Source: Cheilinus undulatus (Eukaryota; Chordata; Actinopteri; Labriformes; Labridae). Taken from it: a stretch of 64,000 nt of DNA. The notes under the pieces were generated by a model. It was not told the DNA's origin. It saw only the letters and a program-made list of their open reading frames with translations, and made no database searches. Both the position numbers and the translations under genes were made by a program. The DNA lies in contig NC_054881.1 of assembly GCF_018320785.1 (NCBI RefSeq), forward strand, positions 42,446,424-42,510,423. Direction: 5' to 3'. Positions 1 through 12,049 of the stretch are shown here, piece by piece. The stretch's first letter is position 1; the number at the start of each line of letters is the position of its first letter.

Positions 1-3000
1 CTGGCCGCTCAACGACAAGGTGGGTCTGCTGCTGTGAAAACGACCGGTTTATGACTTTAGGACTCATTTATGCTCCTTTATATCTGAGAGTAGATCTGTA
101 GATTGTAAATAAAACAACCGTCTCTACCCACAGACTCCATAACATCTTTACATTAAAGAAGTTCCTCCACTAGAGGGCTCACTCCTGTTCCTGTCTGTCT
201 GTGTTCCTGGCTGAGCTGTTGTCATTTATGTAACTAGTTTCTTACCAGCTCACACTACCTTTACTCTTTGAGTTCACAGATCTGACTGATAATTCTTCTT
301 TGTTTTGCTGTTCTTGTTTGAACTGTTGGCTCAGCGCTGCCCCTGGTGGTTTTTAAACCTCTAGTCTTAGTCTATTTCCTTTAAGAGAACCAGCAGAAAT
401 GACCACGAAAAAAAGAGAAACCTGGATCCGCATCCACCTGATTATCAAACACAGAGCATAAATGAGTCTGTACCTCGGCCTGTTCTCTGTCAGTGGACTC
501 CCCCACCCTTATTTTTATTTTTATTTTTATATTCCTGTGAAGTGATGTTTTATTTATTCAGAATAAATGGATTTACACCTCCTCCCTATGTTTTTCCTCT
601 CTATGATCTGACTCTGAATATGACCTGTTTATTCTGCTCTCATCAACTTCTCTGTGTAGTTTCCCTCCATCTTTCCTGGGTTATCTCTCCTCCTTCTCTG
701 GGTTGAACATTAAAAGTATTCTGTCCCGTTAGCCTTGGTCTGCACTCATGGTCTGATTGTTTTCTCAGTGTTGAAGGTCTCAGATCGTCTCTGTGTGTGG
801 AATTATAAAAACAGGAAAGGGACCAGTTCTTCCTTCGATAAACCCTCTCCTGCTCTGACATTAAATAATCCCTGTGTTCAGTCTCTGCTCTCTCAAATCC
901 AGTTTACTGAATCAAATCTCATTTATGTAGGGAGATTTGCCCTGAAATTATAATCTGATCACTGAAACATCACTACTGAGACCCTAACCCTCTGACATCT
1001 CTGTGAGAACCAATCAGAGCAAAAGATAATTTGCAAAATGAAATGACACAGTGATGACTCTGTAACCATGGTAACATTCTAGGACGTGTGACTCTGTAAC
1101 CATGGTAACATTCTAGGACATGTGACTCTGTAACCATGGTAACATTCTAGGATGTGTGACTCTGCAACCATACCTGTGTTTATGTGCAGATTCTCACCTG
1201 GAGAGCTCCAGCTCTGTTTTTTATATATTTATATTATTTTAACTGTGATATAAATATAACTATTATTTATACCTGTGTTTATGTGCAGATTCTCACCTGG
1301 AGCAGGTGTTGTCGTGGCCTCAGAGCTCCCTCCAGCTGGGTCAGGTTTCAGGACTGGCTCTGGACTCAGACTCCAAGCTTGTCATCTTCCACAGAGGAGA
1401 TCACACCTGGGGGGTCGAGTGAGTTCCTGTTAGTTATTGATATTGATCCTGTAGTAAAGGTGATCGATAAATGATTGAAATGTGATGAAACTGTTGGTGT
1501 GCAGCTCCTTTAACAACCAGGCTCAGTACCAGCAGAGGTCTCTGGGTCCGATCCAGCAGTCCACCATCCTGGTGGTAGACCCGGTTAAAGGGAACATCCT
1601 GAAGGCCTCGGGGAGGAACATGTGAGCATTTCTATTTGACATTAGTTTGTCTGTAGTGTGTGTAGTACTGATGTAGTTAACTGGTGTGGTTCTTCAGGTT
1701 TTATCTTCCTCATGGCATCACTACGGACAAAGACAACAACTACTGGGTCACTGATGTGGCTCTGCACCAGGTAGGATGGAGATGTCTGTCAGCTATAATC
1801 CTGCTCTAATAACTGTTAGCACCACCCTAAAGACTCTCCTGCCCATCCTCAGGTGTTGAAGGTGAGCGGTGACGGCAGAGACCGGACCCTGCTGGCGTTG
1901 GGCGAGGAGTTTACTCCAGGAAGTGACAGCAGACACTTCTGTCAGCCCACCGACGTGGCTGTGGACCCCGTCAGCGGGAACATCTTCATCTCTGACGGAT
2001 ACTGCAACGCCAGGATCCTCAAGTTCTCTGCAGAGGGGAAATACCTGTCTGAGTGGGGCGCAGGTGGGTGGGAGCACGCCGACGTACTGAGACAGACGGG
2101 TTTACTCGTACTCTGACCGCCGTCACACTTTAAATATACCTACACATATCTATGTAATGAACCGTCTCTACTGATGTGACCCTCCTCTACACGCTAAAAC
2201 TCTCATTACTGATCCACCTTTCCTCATGTCTTTGCAGGGACGTCCGACCGGAGGCGGCGTACTCCGTTCCGTGTTCCTCACAGCCTGGTGTTCCTCGCCG
2301 ACAGACAGGAACTGTGCGTGGCGGACAGAGAGAATGGACGCATCCAGTGTTTTCTGGCCGACAGCGGCGAGTTTGTAAAGGAGATCAAGAAAGACGAGTT
2401 CGGAGGAGAGGTGTTCGCCATCACCTACAGCCCTGCAGGAGGTCAGATCATCAATAACGGAGGACAGGATATCAGGATTATTACTGATATGAAATCATTA
2501 AAACCAGATGATATTGATGAGCCTCAGACACCTGTTACTGAAGGATGTATTTTAAATTTTAAAGCAGTAATAACAGGATTGTCCTGCTTAAATATGACAG
2601 AAACATCAGCAGCAGTCCTGCTCAGATTCAGTGATGACCTGTGGTCTATGTAGACTCTAGATCTGGTCCCTGAGTCTGTTCAGACGTAGTCCTCCTCTAT
2701 CTGATCTCCATTCTGATGGCTGTTTCCCTGTGTCTGTAGACGGGGTGATCTTCGCTGTCAATGGAGAATCTCTGTTCAGCTCGGCTCCTCTCAGAGGATT
2801 CGTCATCAACTATTCCACCAAGGAGATCCTGGACACCTTTGAGCCTGACACCAAGGTAAACACTCAAACTGACCAACCAGATCAACCCAACCTCATCAGG
2901 ATTTACACCAAAATGCATCTTTAACTGTACTATTAGATCTGGTTTCATGGATTCTATCTTTAATAAACAAGAGAGCATGCCTCTGCAGGAGTTTACTCAG

Positions 3001-5620
3001 CCCTTTAAAAACAAGTCCTCAAGTCTAAAACAAAGATGATTATAACAGGGGAGTGGTATCAGGAAGAACCACAGCGATGCCCAGCCCTACTGACAGCAGA
3101 TTTAACACCAGTATCAGGAAAAACCTCAGCGATGCCCAGCCCTACTGACAGCAGATTTAACACCAGTATCAGGAAAAACCTCAGCGATGCCCAGCCCTAC
3201 TGACAGCAGATTTAACACCAGTATCAGGAAAAACCACAGCGATGCCCAGCCCTACTGACAGCAGATTTAACACCAGTATCAGGAAAAACCTCAGCGATGC
3301 CCAGCCCTCCTGACAGCAGATTTAACACCAGTATCAGGAAAAACCTCAGCGATGCCCAGCCCTACTGACAGCAGATTTAACACCAGTATCAGGAAACACC
3401 TCAGCGATGCCCAGCCCTACTGACAGCAGATTTAGCCCAGTATCAGGAAGAATCTCAGCGATGCCCAGCCCTACTGACAGCAGATTTAGCCCAGTATCAG
3501 GAAGAATCTCAGCGATGCCCAGCCCTACTGACAGCAGATTTAGCCCAGTATCAGGAAGAATCTCAGCGATGCCCAGCCCTACTGACAGCAGATTTAGCCC
3601 AGTATCAGGAAGAATCTCAGCGATGCCCAGCCCTACTGCCAGCAGTGATGGAGGGTTGATGCATGTCTAAATTAAAGGTCTAGGTGCTCTGATTGGCCTG
3701 TAATGAATGTGACAGAACGCTCTTCCTGCTCATCCTCACCCTCTGGGTTTTACTTTGAAAGGTTCTGTCCTTCTACGGTCTGGTTTGTCCTGTTTTTATT
3801 GATCCTGTCAGATCTCTCACCTCAGAGCTGATCTTCTCTCTCTGACCTCCTTCTCTAATCCGTCTGATCCGGATGTTTTATTTTTCCACTTGCTTCCCTC
3901 CTCCCTGACTCACATGCTCCTCTTCCTCCTCCTTGATTCACCTGCATGCTCTACCTCCTCCTCCTTCTGCTGAACGCAGACTAAATCCTCATCTTCTCTC
4001 TGTTTTCTCTGTTAGGACTTTAAGATGCCTCATGACATCGTAGAAACCAGAGACGGCAGCGTTTTCGTCGGAGACGCAGGAAGTAAAAAAGTCTTCAAGT
4101 TCACCACCGAGAGTAAGAGACTCTAATTTACCGCTGACCTCTATGATAGTCCGTATGTAGTTAAAAAAGCTTTAAAATGACCTCATCTTCGTCCTCATCT
4201 TCATCTTTCAGAGTTTCATCGCTCTGTGAAGAAAGCGGGGATCGAAGTTCAAGAAATAGCCGGTGAGTTTTGTCAGGACCAGGATCTGGATCAGGATCGG
4301 TTTTACTGAACATGTTTTCCCACACAGAGATTAGACTCCTTAGCCCTCACACAATCAGGTAATTGCAATGGATTGTGGGATTTGTAGTTCCTTCACCTCT
4401 GTAGTGCTACCTTATCCAAGTTTTACATTAAACTTCAGACAAAGACCTCAGGATGTGGTGAGACCATGGAGGAACTCGTTATGGTCGTTTCTCGTTAGAC
4501 ACCGCCATGTTTGAAAGCAGCCATCGTTGCAGTAGTCCCAGATTTGGTAGACCTGGTTCAGGATTTAAAGTCCTCACATCTGCTGATTTAAAGGTCATCT
4601 CAGATGTCCTCAAACATGGAGTACCTCCAGTGTTTCTCTGAATGATCAGACTGACCTCTGACCTCTGACCTCCTGCAGTGTTTTTGAACATCTTAACGTG
4701 CTCATACTTCTGTTTTTCCGTGCAGCGATAGAAACCGTCATTCAGACCAAGATGAGACCGGAGAGCAACGCGTCGAAGACGTCAGCCGTCCATCAGAAAC
4801 AAAGCGAGTCTCAGCCGCCGCCGCCGCCTCAGGTTCAGATGAAGACGGAGGAGGAGGAGAAGAAGAAGAAGGAGAAAGGTGAAGCCCAGCCAGTCAGAGA
4901 GCAGGGAGCCCTCCCTGCTGTCATCACCACGCTGCTGCTCGTCCCTCTGCTGCTCGTCATCTCCGTCGGACTCTTCATCTGCTGGAGGAAAAACAGTAAG
5001 TAGAGGCCGCCGCCGCCACCTCGGGTTACGATTATATAGACGGAGGAGGTTACCACCTCACCAGTAAAGGACAATGTGAATATATTTATTATTGTTCTGA
5101 ATTTTGTGTTTTTAGACCGATGTGAGGTGAAGTCGGATCCGAGCTCAGTGGGAGGAATTCTGGGAAAAATACGAGGTGGGTCCTTTTTGATATACAATAA
5201 CTTCATACAGTCTGTTTTATTTAATGGATAAGTCCTAACGTTGATGATCTAACAGGTCACATTCACGTGTGAAACGTCCTCTGATTTAAGGAACATTAAA
5301 AACATCTGCAATAATCATCAGAAACTCTGCACATGCTCCCTCAAGCTAATGCTAAAGCTAATGCTCTGTTCAGATTGAAGAGCCATAAGATGAGTCACAG
5401 CTGTCCTGGGATGTTCTAACACCCCTTCTCTCTCCCTCCAGGTAAAGCGGTGGGCGGTCTGAACCTGGGGAACTTTTTTGCGTCCCGTCAGGGTTACAGC
5501 CGTCAGGGCTTTGACCAGCTGAGCACGGAGGGCAGCGACCAGGAAAGGATGGAGGAGGACAGCAGTGATTCAGAGAACGAGGAATACTCCGCCCTGCCCC
5601 CTCCTAAAACCTCATCCTAA
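1..5620 (+). CDS. pam: Peptidylglycine alpha-amidating monooxygenase, 3' part (lyase domain, TM and tail)
   Basis: PAM C-terminally amidates neuropeptides in secretory granules. The PHM copper domain lies left of the window; the exons here encode the zinc-dependent lyase (PAL), a transmembrane helix and the cytosolic tail. Exons read: 1-19 (tentative, phase-compatible), 1289-1418, 1505-1621, 1698-1770, 1853-2063, 2238-2441, 2740-2855, 4016-4112, 4212-4262, 4726-4995, 5116-5175, 5442-5620. All junctions are GT..AG and keep frame, giving 502 codons from 1289 to a TAA at 5618. NHL-type repeats are clear. The expected zinc ligands are present as His in LPHG, VPHS and MPHD, with the Arg of FHRGDH and the Tyr of SDGYCN at the known catalytic positions. 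A hydrophobic helix (4917-4980) precedes WRKN. The tail keeps GLNLGNFFASR, SRQGFDQLSTEGSDQE and an acidic end, the known trafficking and phosphorylation region. An acidic/Lys-rich stretch (EEEEKKKKEK) sits before the helix. Confidence 0.95.
1046..1165 (+). repeat. 34-bp tandem repeat, three full copies, each with an RFX X-box-like palindrome
   Basis: GTAACCATGGTAAC occurs at 1062, 1096 and 1130, exactly 34 bp apart, inside GTGACTCTG...CATTCTAGGA units. A decayed fourth copy follows at about 1158. The 14-mer fits the X-box form GTNRCC(N0-3)RGYAAC. It lies in the PAM intron upstream of the first lyase exon. Confidence 0.75.
1171..1302 (+). repeat. Duplicated splice acceptor: 33-bp direct repeat at 1171-1203 and 1270-1302
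   Basis: The 33 bases spanning the acceptor of the first PAL exon (TTTATGTGCAG then ATTCTCACCTGGAG) are present twice, identically, 99 bp apart. The downstream copy starts the real exon at 1289. The upstream copy could act as an acceptor at 1190 but reads into an in-frame stop after about 16 codons. Confidence 0.8.
3050..3645 (+). repeat. 55/54-bp minisatellite in a PAM intron, about 11 copies
   Basis: The unit begins GATGCCCAGCCCTACTGACA and continues through CAGATTTAACACCAGTATCAGG. Early units are 55 bp. The last four or so have lost one base (TTTAGCCC instead of TTTAACACC) and are 54 bp, so they read as an 18-residue repeat without stops. That open frame (3407-3670) lies in an intron and is not considered a gene. 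Confidence 0.9.
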
Positions 5621-6259
5621 ACCCAGACCACTGCCCCCCCCGCTTACAGGCTGACATGTTGGTCCATCCTGTTGTTTTAGCTGCCATCGTCGTCTCTACA
5701 CCAATCATTTCTCTGGTTTAACCTGGCCATGTCTCCGTCCCACATTTCACTCTGAATCACGTTTAAACGGCGTGAAATCATCCTCACATTCCCCGACGGA
5801 GATGTTCTGTCAGATTCCGGCCAAAACAGACGATTCCACCGTAAATGTCCTCAGAGACTAATTCATAAACACTTCCTGTAAAGCAAACATTACTGAATGT
5901 TTCTGTGGATGATTCCTGACTGAAGATGGTCCCACCATTTTCAGCTGACGGCGTTTAACCCTCCAGAGCTTGGCTCTGTAAGGTCAGGGATCGTTGCGAC
6001 CAGCAGATTCTCTGATTATATTCTTATTTAAAGGAGGAGACACTGAGGAGACCAGCAAACCCTTGGTCCTGTACCATGAAGGATCCTGGTCCTCTTCGGT
6101 CTCTCTCAGTCATCCTCGTCTGATTGGTGTTAGTCTCCAGGAACAGGAGGGAAATTCTGCATAATTCCAGTTGAAGGTAGCGTTAATGACTTCAGGCAAG
6201 ACTTCCCTTTCATTATGGCGTGTACCTCTGCAGCGTAATAAAGGTGCACGATGATCTGC

Positions 6260-6272
6260 CGCCCCCTGCTGG
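6260..6272 (-). promoter_or_regulatory. CTCF-like core motif
   Basis: CGCCCCCTGCTGG on the + strand is the reverse complement of CCASYAGRKGGCR, matching all 13 positions. It lies in the PAM 3' UTR. Motif match only; occupancy is unknown. Confidence 0.4.
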
Positions 6273-7487
6273 TCACAGTGATCCCTTCATGAAGACCCAG
6301 CCCTGGACTCTGAAACTGGAATAAGAGAGTCCGTCAGCGTCTCCGTGGATCAGGATCAGTTCCTCCTGACCCTCCATCAGCTGCTCTGATAAATCATTTC
6401 ATTATTTCAGTGTCTCCATGCTTCACGTCCACGCTCATTTCCTGTCATTTGTGCCTTTTTTTTAAAAATCATTTCGCCTTTTTTTGACCAGCCGCCATGA
6501 TTGAACATACCGCAGGGAGAATCAGCTGCTGCTAGGAGCGTGTAAACTAGAGACCGCCTTCAGGTGAACAGATCTGATATTATTATGACTATATATGTAT
6601 ATTTATGTGAGAGAGGGAGAGAATGTGTCAAAACATGTCTGCCAGTCCGAGCGCCGTCCACCCGCTCGCCGTAGCTCCACGACGCCGCCACGTCTTTACC
6701 CCTTTATTGTAGCTCCAAACGCGCACGCTGGACGATTCTTATAATGCACTTTAATTTTATTTAAGAGTTCCTGCACAGACAGAAACCAGCAGATACTTCT
6801 ATTGATCAGCAGCACTTTGATCAATCAGCTCATCCAGATTTTAAATAAAGTTTTTATTCGCCAACAGAGGAACAAAGGTTTTCTCCAGTCCTCTCCAGCT
6901 CCGCCCACTCAGCCAAATATGGTTGCCAAAGTCTGCGTCTGCCATGTTTAACACTCCAAACAGCTGATTGTTAATTTAGAAAAGAGCTCCAACAGTTTAA
7001 TCCTGTTTTTATACTTTTTGTTTTTAAAGCACAGAAACAACTTTTTAGAGATTCTCATAGAGTGTGTTCAACTCTCAGGACCACACACACAGTAACACGC
7101 ACGTTAACACGCACGTTAACACACCTGTATGGGGGCCGTTGGACTCTTTATTTAACATCGGTCAGATTGGCCATCAGGAAGCTCTAACAGTACTGATGTA
7201 TGAGACCTGCTCTTAAATAAACACACATTGGCCCCCCATACACCCCGTGATCGAATGCTGCATCATGACATAAATCAGTTTAACTCTCCTGATCTTCATC
7301 CTTCTTCATCCTCTGAACTTCCAGCTTCTTGTTTCTGCCCGTGTCCTTGCTCTCAGCCCGCCATGGCGCTCTGAATGAATGATGTCCTTTCTGGCATGCC
7401 GTAGAAACATGTTGGCGCTCTGATATTTATTGTGACACACTGGTTTTGCTGCAAGAGTACTATTTTGAGTAACTATGTAATTTGTGT

Positions 7488-7493
7488 AATAAA
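7488..7493 (+). terminator. pam: Probable PAM poly(A) signal
   Basis: AATAAA followed within 15 bp by a GT-rich stretch (AAGTGTTTGC), and the last such hexamer before the minisatellite. Inferred from position. Confidence 0.5.
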
Positions 7494-7519
7494 GTGTTTG
7501 CAAAGCATCCCAGCGCTGA

Positions 7520-8425
7520 GTCGGCTCTTTGTTCAGACTGAAGATGTTTGTTCAGACGGCCTCTCCTCAAGATGTTTGTTCAGACGGCCTCTCCTCAAGA
7601 TGTTTGTTCAGACGGCCTCTCCTCAAGATGTTTGTTCAGACGGCCTCTCTTAAAGATGTTTGCTCAGACAGCCTCTCCTAAAGATGTTTGTTCAGATGGC
7701 CTCTCCTAAAGATGTTTGTTCAGATGGCCTCTCCTAAAGATGTTTGTTTAGATCTCCTCTCCTGAAGATGTTTGTTCAGATGGCCTCTCCTAAAGATGTT
7801 TGTTCAGATGGCTTCTCCTAAAGATGTTTGTTCAGACGGCCTCTCCTAAAGATGTTTGTTCAGATCTCCTCTCCTAAAGATGTTTGTTCAGATGGCCTCT
7901 CCTAAAGATGTTTGCTCAGATGGCCTCTCCTAAAGATGTTTGTTCAGATCTCCTCTCCTAAAGATGTTTGTTCAGATGGCCTCTCCTAAAGATGATTGTT
8001 CAGATCTCATCTCCTACAGATGTTTGTTCGGATGGCCTCTCCTAAAGATGGTTGTTCAGATGGCCTCTCCTAAAGATGTTTGTTCAGATGGCTTCTCCTA
8101 AAGATGTTTGTTCAGACGGCCTCTCCTAAAGATGTTTGTTCGGATCTCCTCTCCTAAAGATGTTTGTTCGGATGGCCTCTCCTAAAGATGTTTGTTCAAA
8201 CGGCCTCTCCTAAAGATGTTTGTTCAGATCTCCTCTACTAAAGATGTTTGTTCGGATGGCCTCTCCTAAAGATGTTTGTTCAGACGGCCTCTCCTAAAGA
8301 TTCATGTTCGGATGGCCTCTCCTAAAGATGTTTGTTCAGACGGCCTCTCCTAAAGATTCATGTTCGGATGGCCTCTCCTAAAGATGTTTGTTCAGACGGC
8401 CTCTCCTAAAGATTTTTGTTCAGAT
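7520..8425 (+). repeat. 28-bp minisatellite, about 32 copies
   Basis: The unit is close to GATGTTTGTTCAGACGGCCT then CTCCTAAA. Variants alternate GACGGCCTCT, GATGGCCTCT and GATCTCCTCT at the centre. It starts directly downstream of the PAM poly(A) signal and ends in T-rich DNA. There are no unique spacers, so it is not CRISPR-like. Confidence 0.9.
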
Positions 8426-9412
8426 GTTTTATTTTAAATGAATTTCAGTTTTTGTTATTTCATTTGTATTTTTTTTACTTTATTGTTTGACTTTATTCCA
8501 TTTATTTATTTCATTTTATTGTTTTGTTGTTTATATTTTTTGATTTTATTAACTCTATTTTATTTCTTACATCTTTTCATTATTTTTTTATTTATTTATT
8601 TTATTCCCCCAGCAGACAGGTAGAGGCCAGGCCTTGAATTGTGATGAGCTTATATTGGCATTTTTCAGGTTTTTATACAGTTATAAACCATCGTTACTCT
8701 TTATGATTATAACTGCATATTTTCCCACATCAGTGCTATCAGCTTCAGTCTCCGTGTGGTTTCTTCTTAATGGTCCTCACTGAGCATGCTCCATGGCGGC
8801 TCCTCAGCTGTGAATAAACGCCTCACACTGACATCAGCTGAGCTTCATGAGATTAGAGCCAATAATCTTCTTTACGGTGAGAATAGAAGCATTAAGAAGT
8901 GGAGCAGACCGAGACGACCAGGAGACAACGAGGAGGCGAGGAGACGAGAGCCAGGGGCCGACGTCTGTCTGCAGGACGGAGAGACGGGTCGGGGCCACAG
9001 CAACCAGGTACCACGTTTGTTTGTTTGTTTGTTTATATGCTTGTTTGTTTGTATGTATGTATGTATGTTTGTTTTTTTTGTTTTTGTGTGTTTTTTTGTT
9101 TGGTTGTTTTTTGTTTGTTGGTTTAAATCTTCCTTTCTTTGTTTTTTGGTTTGTTTGTTGTGTGTTTATTTGTTGACTTGTGTTTGTGTATTTGTATGTT
9201 TTTTTGTTGGTTGGGTGGTTTGTATGTTTGTTTATTTGTTGTCTTTCTTGCTTGTTTGTTTGTTTGTCAGGTTTCTGAGGTTTAATGTCCTCGTTCTGAC
9301 TCCCAGTTTTCATCTTTTCCACCTTTGGTCCTAGAACCAGATCAGGACCGGTTTTAGCACTGAGGAGGATCCAAGCAAAGACTGGCATGGGTTCCTTCTC
9401 TGTTCTCTAACC
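8426..9412. other. T-rich tract, (GTTT)n microsatellite and a possible non-coding first exon
   Basis: 8430-8605 is TTTATT-rich simple sequence. 9011-9270 is a degenerate GTTT/TGTA microsatellite. Between them, about 8884-9007 is purine- and CpG-richer and ends CAACCAG followed by GTACCA, which could be a 5' UTR exon of PDZPH1, but no acceptor, promoter or coding signal confirms this. Long frames across the microsatellite are artefacts. Confidence 0.4.
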
Positions 9413-10503
9413 CAGTGGTTCTCAGATGGTGTGCCAAGGCACACTAGTGTGCCTTAAGGCAGGTCTAGGTGTGCCGTGGGAATTTGTACCGTATGTTATT
9501 ACTATAACTTTATGGCAAGAACTGTAACCAGGCCTGCCCACAGATCTGGACCCCTGAAAAACCCCAGATAATGGGACCTCCCCATTTGGGATTCATTGAT
9601 GATATAAGAGTGTGTGTGTGTGTTGGATCAGTAGCATTGGTGCTAGCATCCTGGCTAACAGCTACCTCATCTAGAGCTGAAAAGCATGGCAAGCTATTAT
9701 TGGGTTGAAATTGGTGTAAAAGTTATGAATTCGTGCTATTTTTAAACAAGTTTAAAAAAATTCTACCCATTTTGGCCACTTCTTTTGACTGCTTTTTTTG
9801 ACACTTTTTCCTGCTTTTGACCGATTTTTGCCACTTTTTTGGGAACTTTTTGCTGCATTTAACCCATTTTTGCTACCTTTTTGCCACTTTTTGCACAATT
9901 TTGCTAATGTTTGGCCATTTTTTGCCATTTTCTCCCATCACTTTTAACCCTTTTTTACCACCTTGTAGTAACTTTAACCCTTTTTGCCACTTTTCTGTCA
10001 CTTGTGATCTATTTATGCCATCTTTTTGCCACTTTCTGCCCACTTTTGCCTTTGACCACTTTTTTGCCCTTTTTTCTAATCACTTTTATCCCATTTTTTA
10101 CCACCTTTTCACACGGTTAATCCTTTTAGGCCATTATTATAACCCATTTTTGCCACTATTTTGACACTTTCAACAAGTTTCGGCCAATTTTAACCCATTG
10201 GTTGGCCACTTTTTACCAATTTCCGCCCATTTCTGACTTTTCTTAGCCACTTTTTGCCCAATTTTGCCATGTTTTGTCATCACTTTTAACCCATGTTTCC
10301 CACCTTTTGCCCACTTTTGCCATCTCCATGATCCCCCACTTGTCTGGGCCCCAGAAAGCTCTCCCCTTTATCCCCCCTTATAGGCCACCTTGACTGTAAC
10401 ATTATTTGAGCAGTCTGCTTTGTATCAATTTAAATATGGTGTGCCTTGAGATTTTGGCTTAACCTTAGGTGTGCCTTGGGCGAAAAAAGTTTGAAAACCA
10501 CTG
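9413..10503. mobile_element. Non-autonomous hAT-like element with TTTTGCCAC interior
   Basis: The ends are inverted: CAGTGGTTCTCAGATGGTGT on the left and, read from the right end, CAGTGGTTTTCAAAC. Subterminal 'gtgtgcc' motifs occur at both sides. Flanking octamers CTCTAACC and CTCTAGAA are only a partial target duplication. No transposase is seen. The interior (about 9760-10330) is a degenerate tandem of TTTTTGCCACTTTT and CCCATTTT motifs. Confidence 0.75.
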
Positions 10504-10511
10504 CTCTAGAA

Positions 10512-10889
10512 CCAGTTGTGTCAGATTTAAACGTTTCTCTGGTCAATGAGGAAAAATGAAAATAGAGGCTCACTAGCCACGACTTGTTCTAATCAGATGT
10601 TTGGATTTATTGATCTGTTTACCACACAGTAATCAGTTCATAGTTCTGTCTGTCTATAGGGATGAACCGTATTATTATTAGACTGAGATGAAGACTTTTG
10701 GAGAGAGCTGGACCATGATGTTGGGGCCTGGGGTCCTCCACTAAGCCTTTATGGATGATCTGAATCTATTATGGTGCTTTTTTTTTCACTGTCGTCCTCT
10801 CATTCACATTCAAACACATTCTGAATGATTGAGAGTTATTTCAGATGCCTACCTCTTAGACATGTACCTTTCATTTTACGCACCTGTAA
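10512..10889. other. Unassigned intergenic DNA
   Basis: No coding potential, known repeat or structured motif was recognised in this stretch. Confidence 0.5.
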
Positions 10890-12047
10890 TGACTAGGGTT
10901 TAATACGACGTGGGTCCACCCTTTGCAGCTATAACTCTGGGATGGCTTTCCACGAGGTTTAGGAGTGTGTTTATGGGAATTTTTGACCATTCTTCCAGAA
11001 GGGCATTTATGAGGTCACACACTGATGTTGGACCAGAAGGCCTGGCTCTCAGTCTCCGCTCTAATTCATCCCAAAGGTGTTCTATGGGGTTGAGGTCAGG
11101 ACTCTGTGCAGGCCAGTCAAGTTGATCCTCACCAAACTCTCTCCTCCATGTCTTTATGGACCTTGCTTTGTGCACTGGTGCACAGTCATGTTGGAACAGG
11201 AAGGGGCCATCCCCAAACTATTCCCACAAAGTTGGGAGCATGGAATTGTCCAGAATCTCTTGGTATGCTGAAGCATTCAGAGTTCCTTTGACTGGAACTA
11301 AGGGGCCAAGCCCAGTTCCTGAAAAACAAGCCCACACCATAATCCCCCCTCCACCAAACTTTACACTTGGCACAATGCAGTCAGACAAGTACCGTTCTCC
11401 TGGCAACCAGCAAACCCAGACTGGTCCATCAGATTGCCAGATGGAGAAGCGTGATTGGTCACTCCAGAGAAGGCGTCTCCACTGCTCTAGAGTCGAGTGG
11501 CGGCGTGCTTTACACCACTGCATCCCACGCTTTGCATTGCACTTGGTGATGTATGGCTTGGATGCAGCTGTTACCATGGAAACCCATTCCATGAAGCTCT
11601 CTACCACTGTTCTTGAGCTAATCTGAAGGCCACATGAAGTTTGGAGGTCTGTAGCCATTGACTCTGCAGAAAGTTGGCGACCTCTGCGCACTATGACCTC
11701 AGTATCCGCTGACCCCGCTCCGTCATTTTACGTGGCCTACCACTTGCTGGCTGAGTTGCTGTGGTTCCCAATGGCTTCCACTTTGCTCTAACACCGCTGA
11801 CAGTTGACTGTGGAATATTTAGGAGCCAGGAAATTTCACCACTGGACTTGTTGCACAGGTGGCATCCTATCACAGTACCACGCTGGAATTCACTGAGCTC
11901 CTGAGAGCGAGCCATTCTTTCACTAATGTTTGTAGAAACAGTCTGCATGCCTAGGTGATGATTTTATACACCTGTGGACATGGAAGTGATTGGAACACCT
12001 GATTTACATTATTTGGATGGGTGAGTGAATACTTTTGCAATATAGTG
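10890..12047 (-). pseudogene. Tc1-like transposon, transposase broken, one end missing
   Basis: A DD34E Tc1 transposase remnant read on the minus strand from about 11948. Helix-turn-helix part: 11948-11691 (SELSEFQRGTVIG-type start). Catalytic part: 11691-10900, with the first Asp in WSDQSRF, the second in LFQHD and Glu in SPDLNPIE still present. A frameshift near 11690 and a nonsense codon near 11218 (after MLPTLWE) disable it. The 5' terminus survives at 12047 (TATAGTG then TA, the usual Tc1 target), but no matching inverted repeat is found after the stop codon around 10780-10890, so the other end is lost or very diverged. Confidence 0.9.
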
Positions 12048-12049
12048 TA

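Larger units (their letters stand above)
5621..7510 (+). other. pam: PAM 3' UTR
   Basis: No open frame of note after the PAM stop. The stretch is ordinary, moderately AT-rich sequence with several AATAAA hexamers (about 6237, 6843 and 7488). The last one, just before a minisatellite, is the best candidate for the main cleavage site. The UTR extent is inferred; transcripts are needed to fix it. Confidence 0.55.

Noticed and set aside
1..37. End of another gene (WPLNDKVGLLL then stop) at the left edge
   Set aside because: The same bases fit better as the end of a PAM exon at 19 with a GTGGGT donor in phase with 1289, and no recognised protein ends this way. Not excluded.
9817..10164. FCHFFGNFLLHLTHFCYLF-like hydrophobic frames, also at 44783 and 55115
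   Set aside because: They come from the TTTTGCCAC tandem interior of hAT elements.
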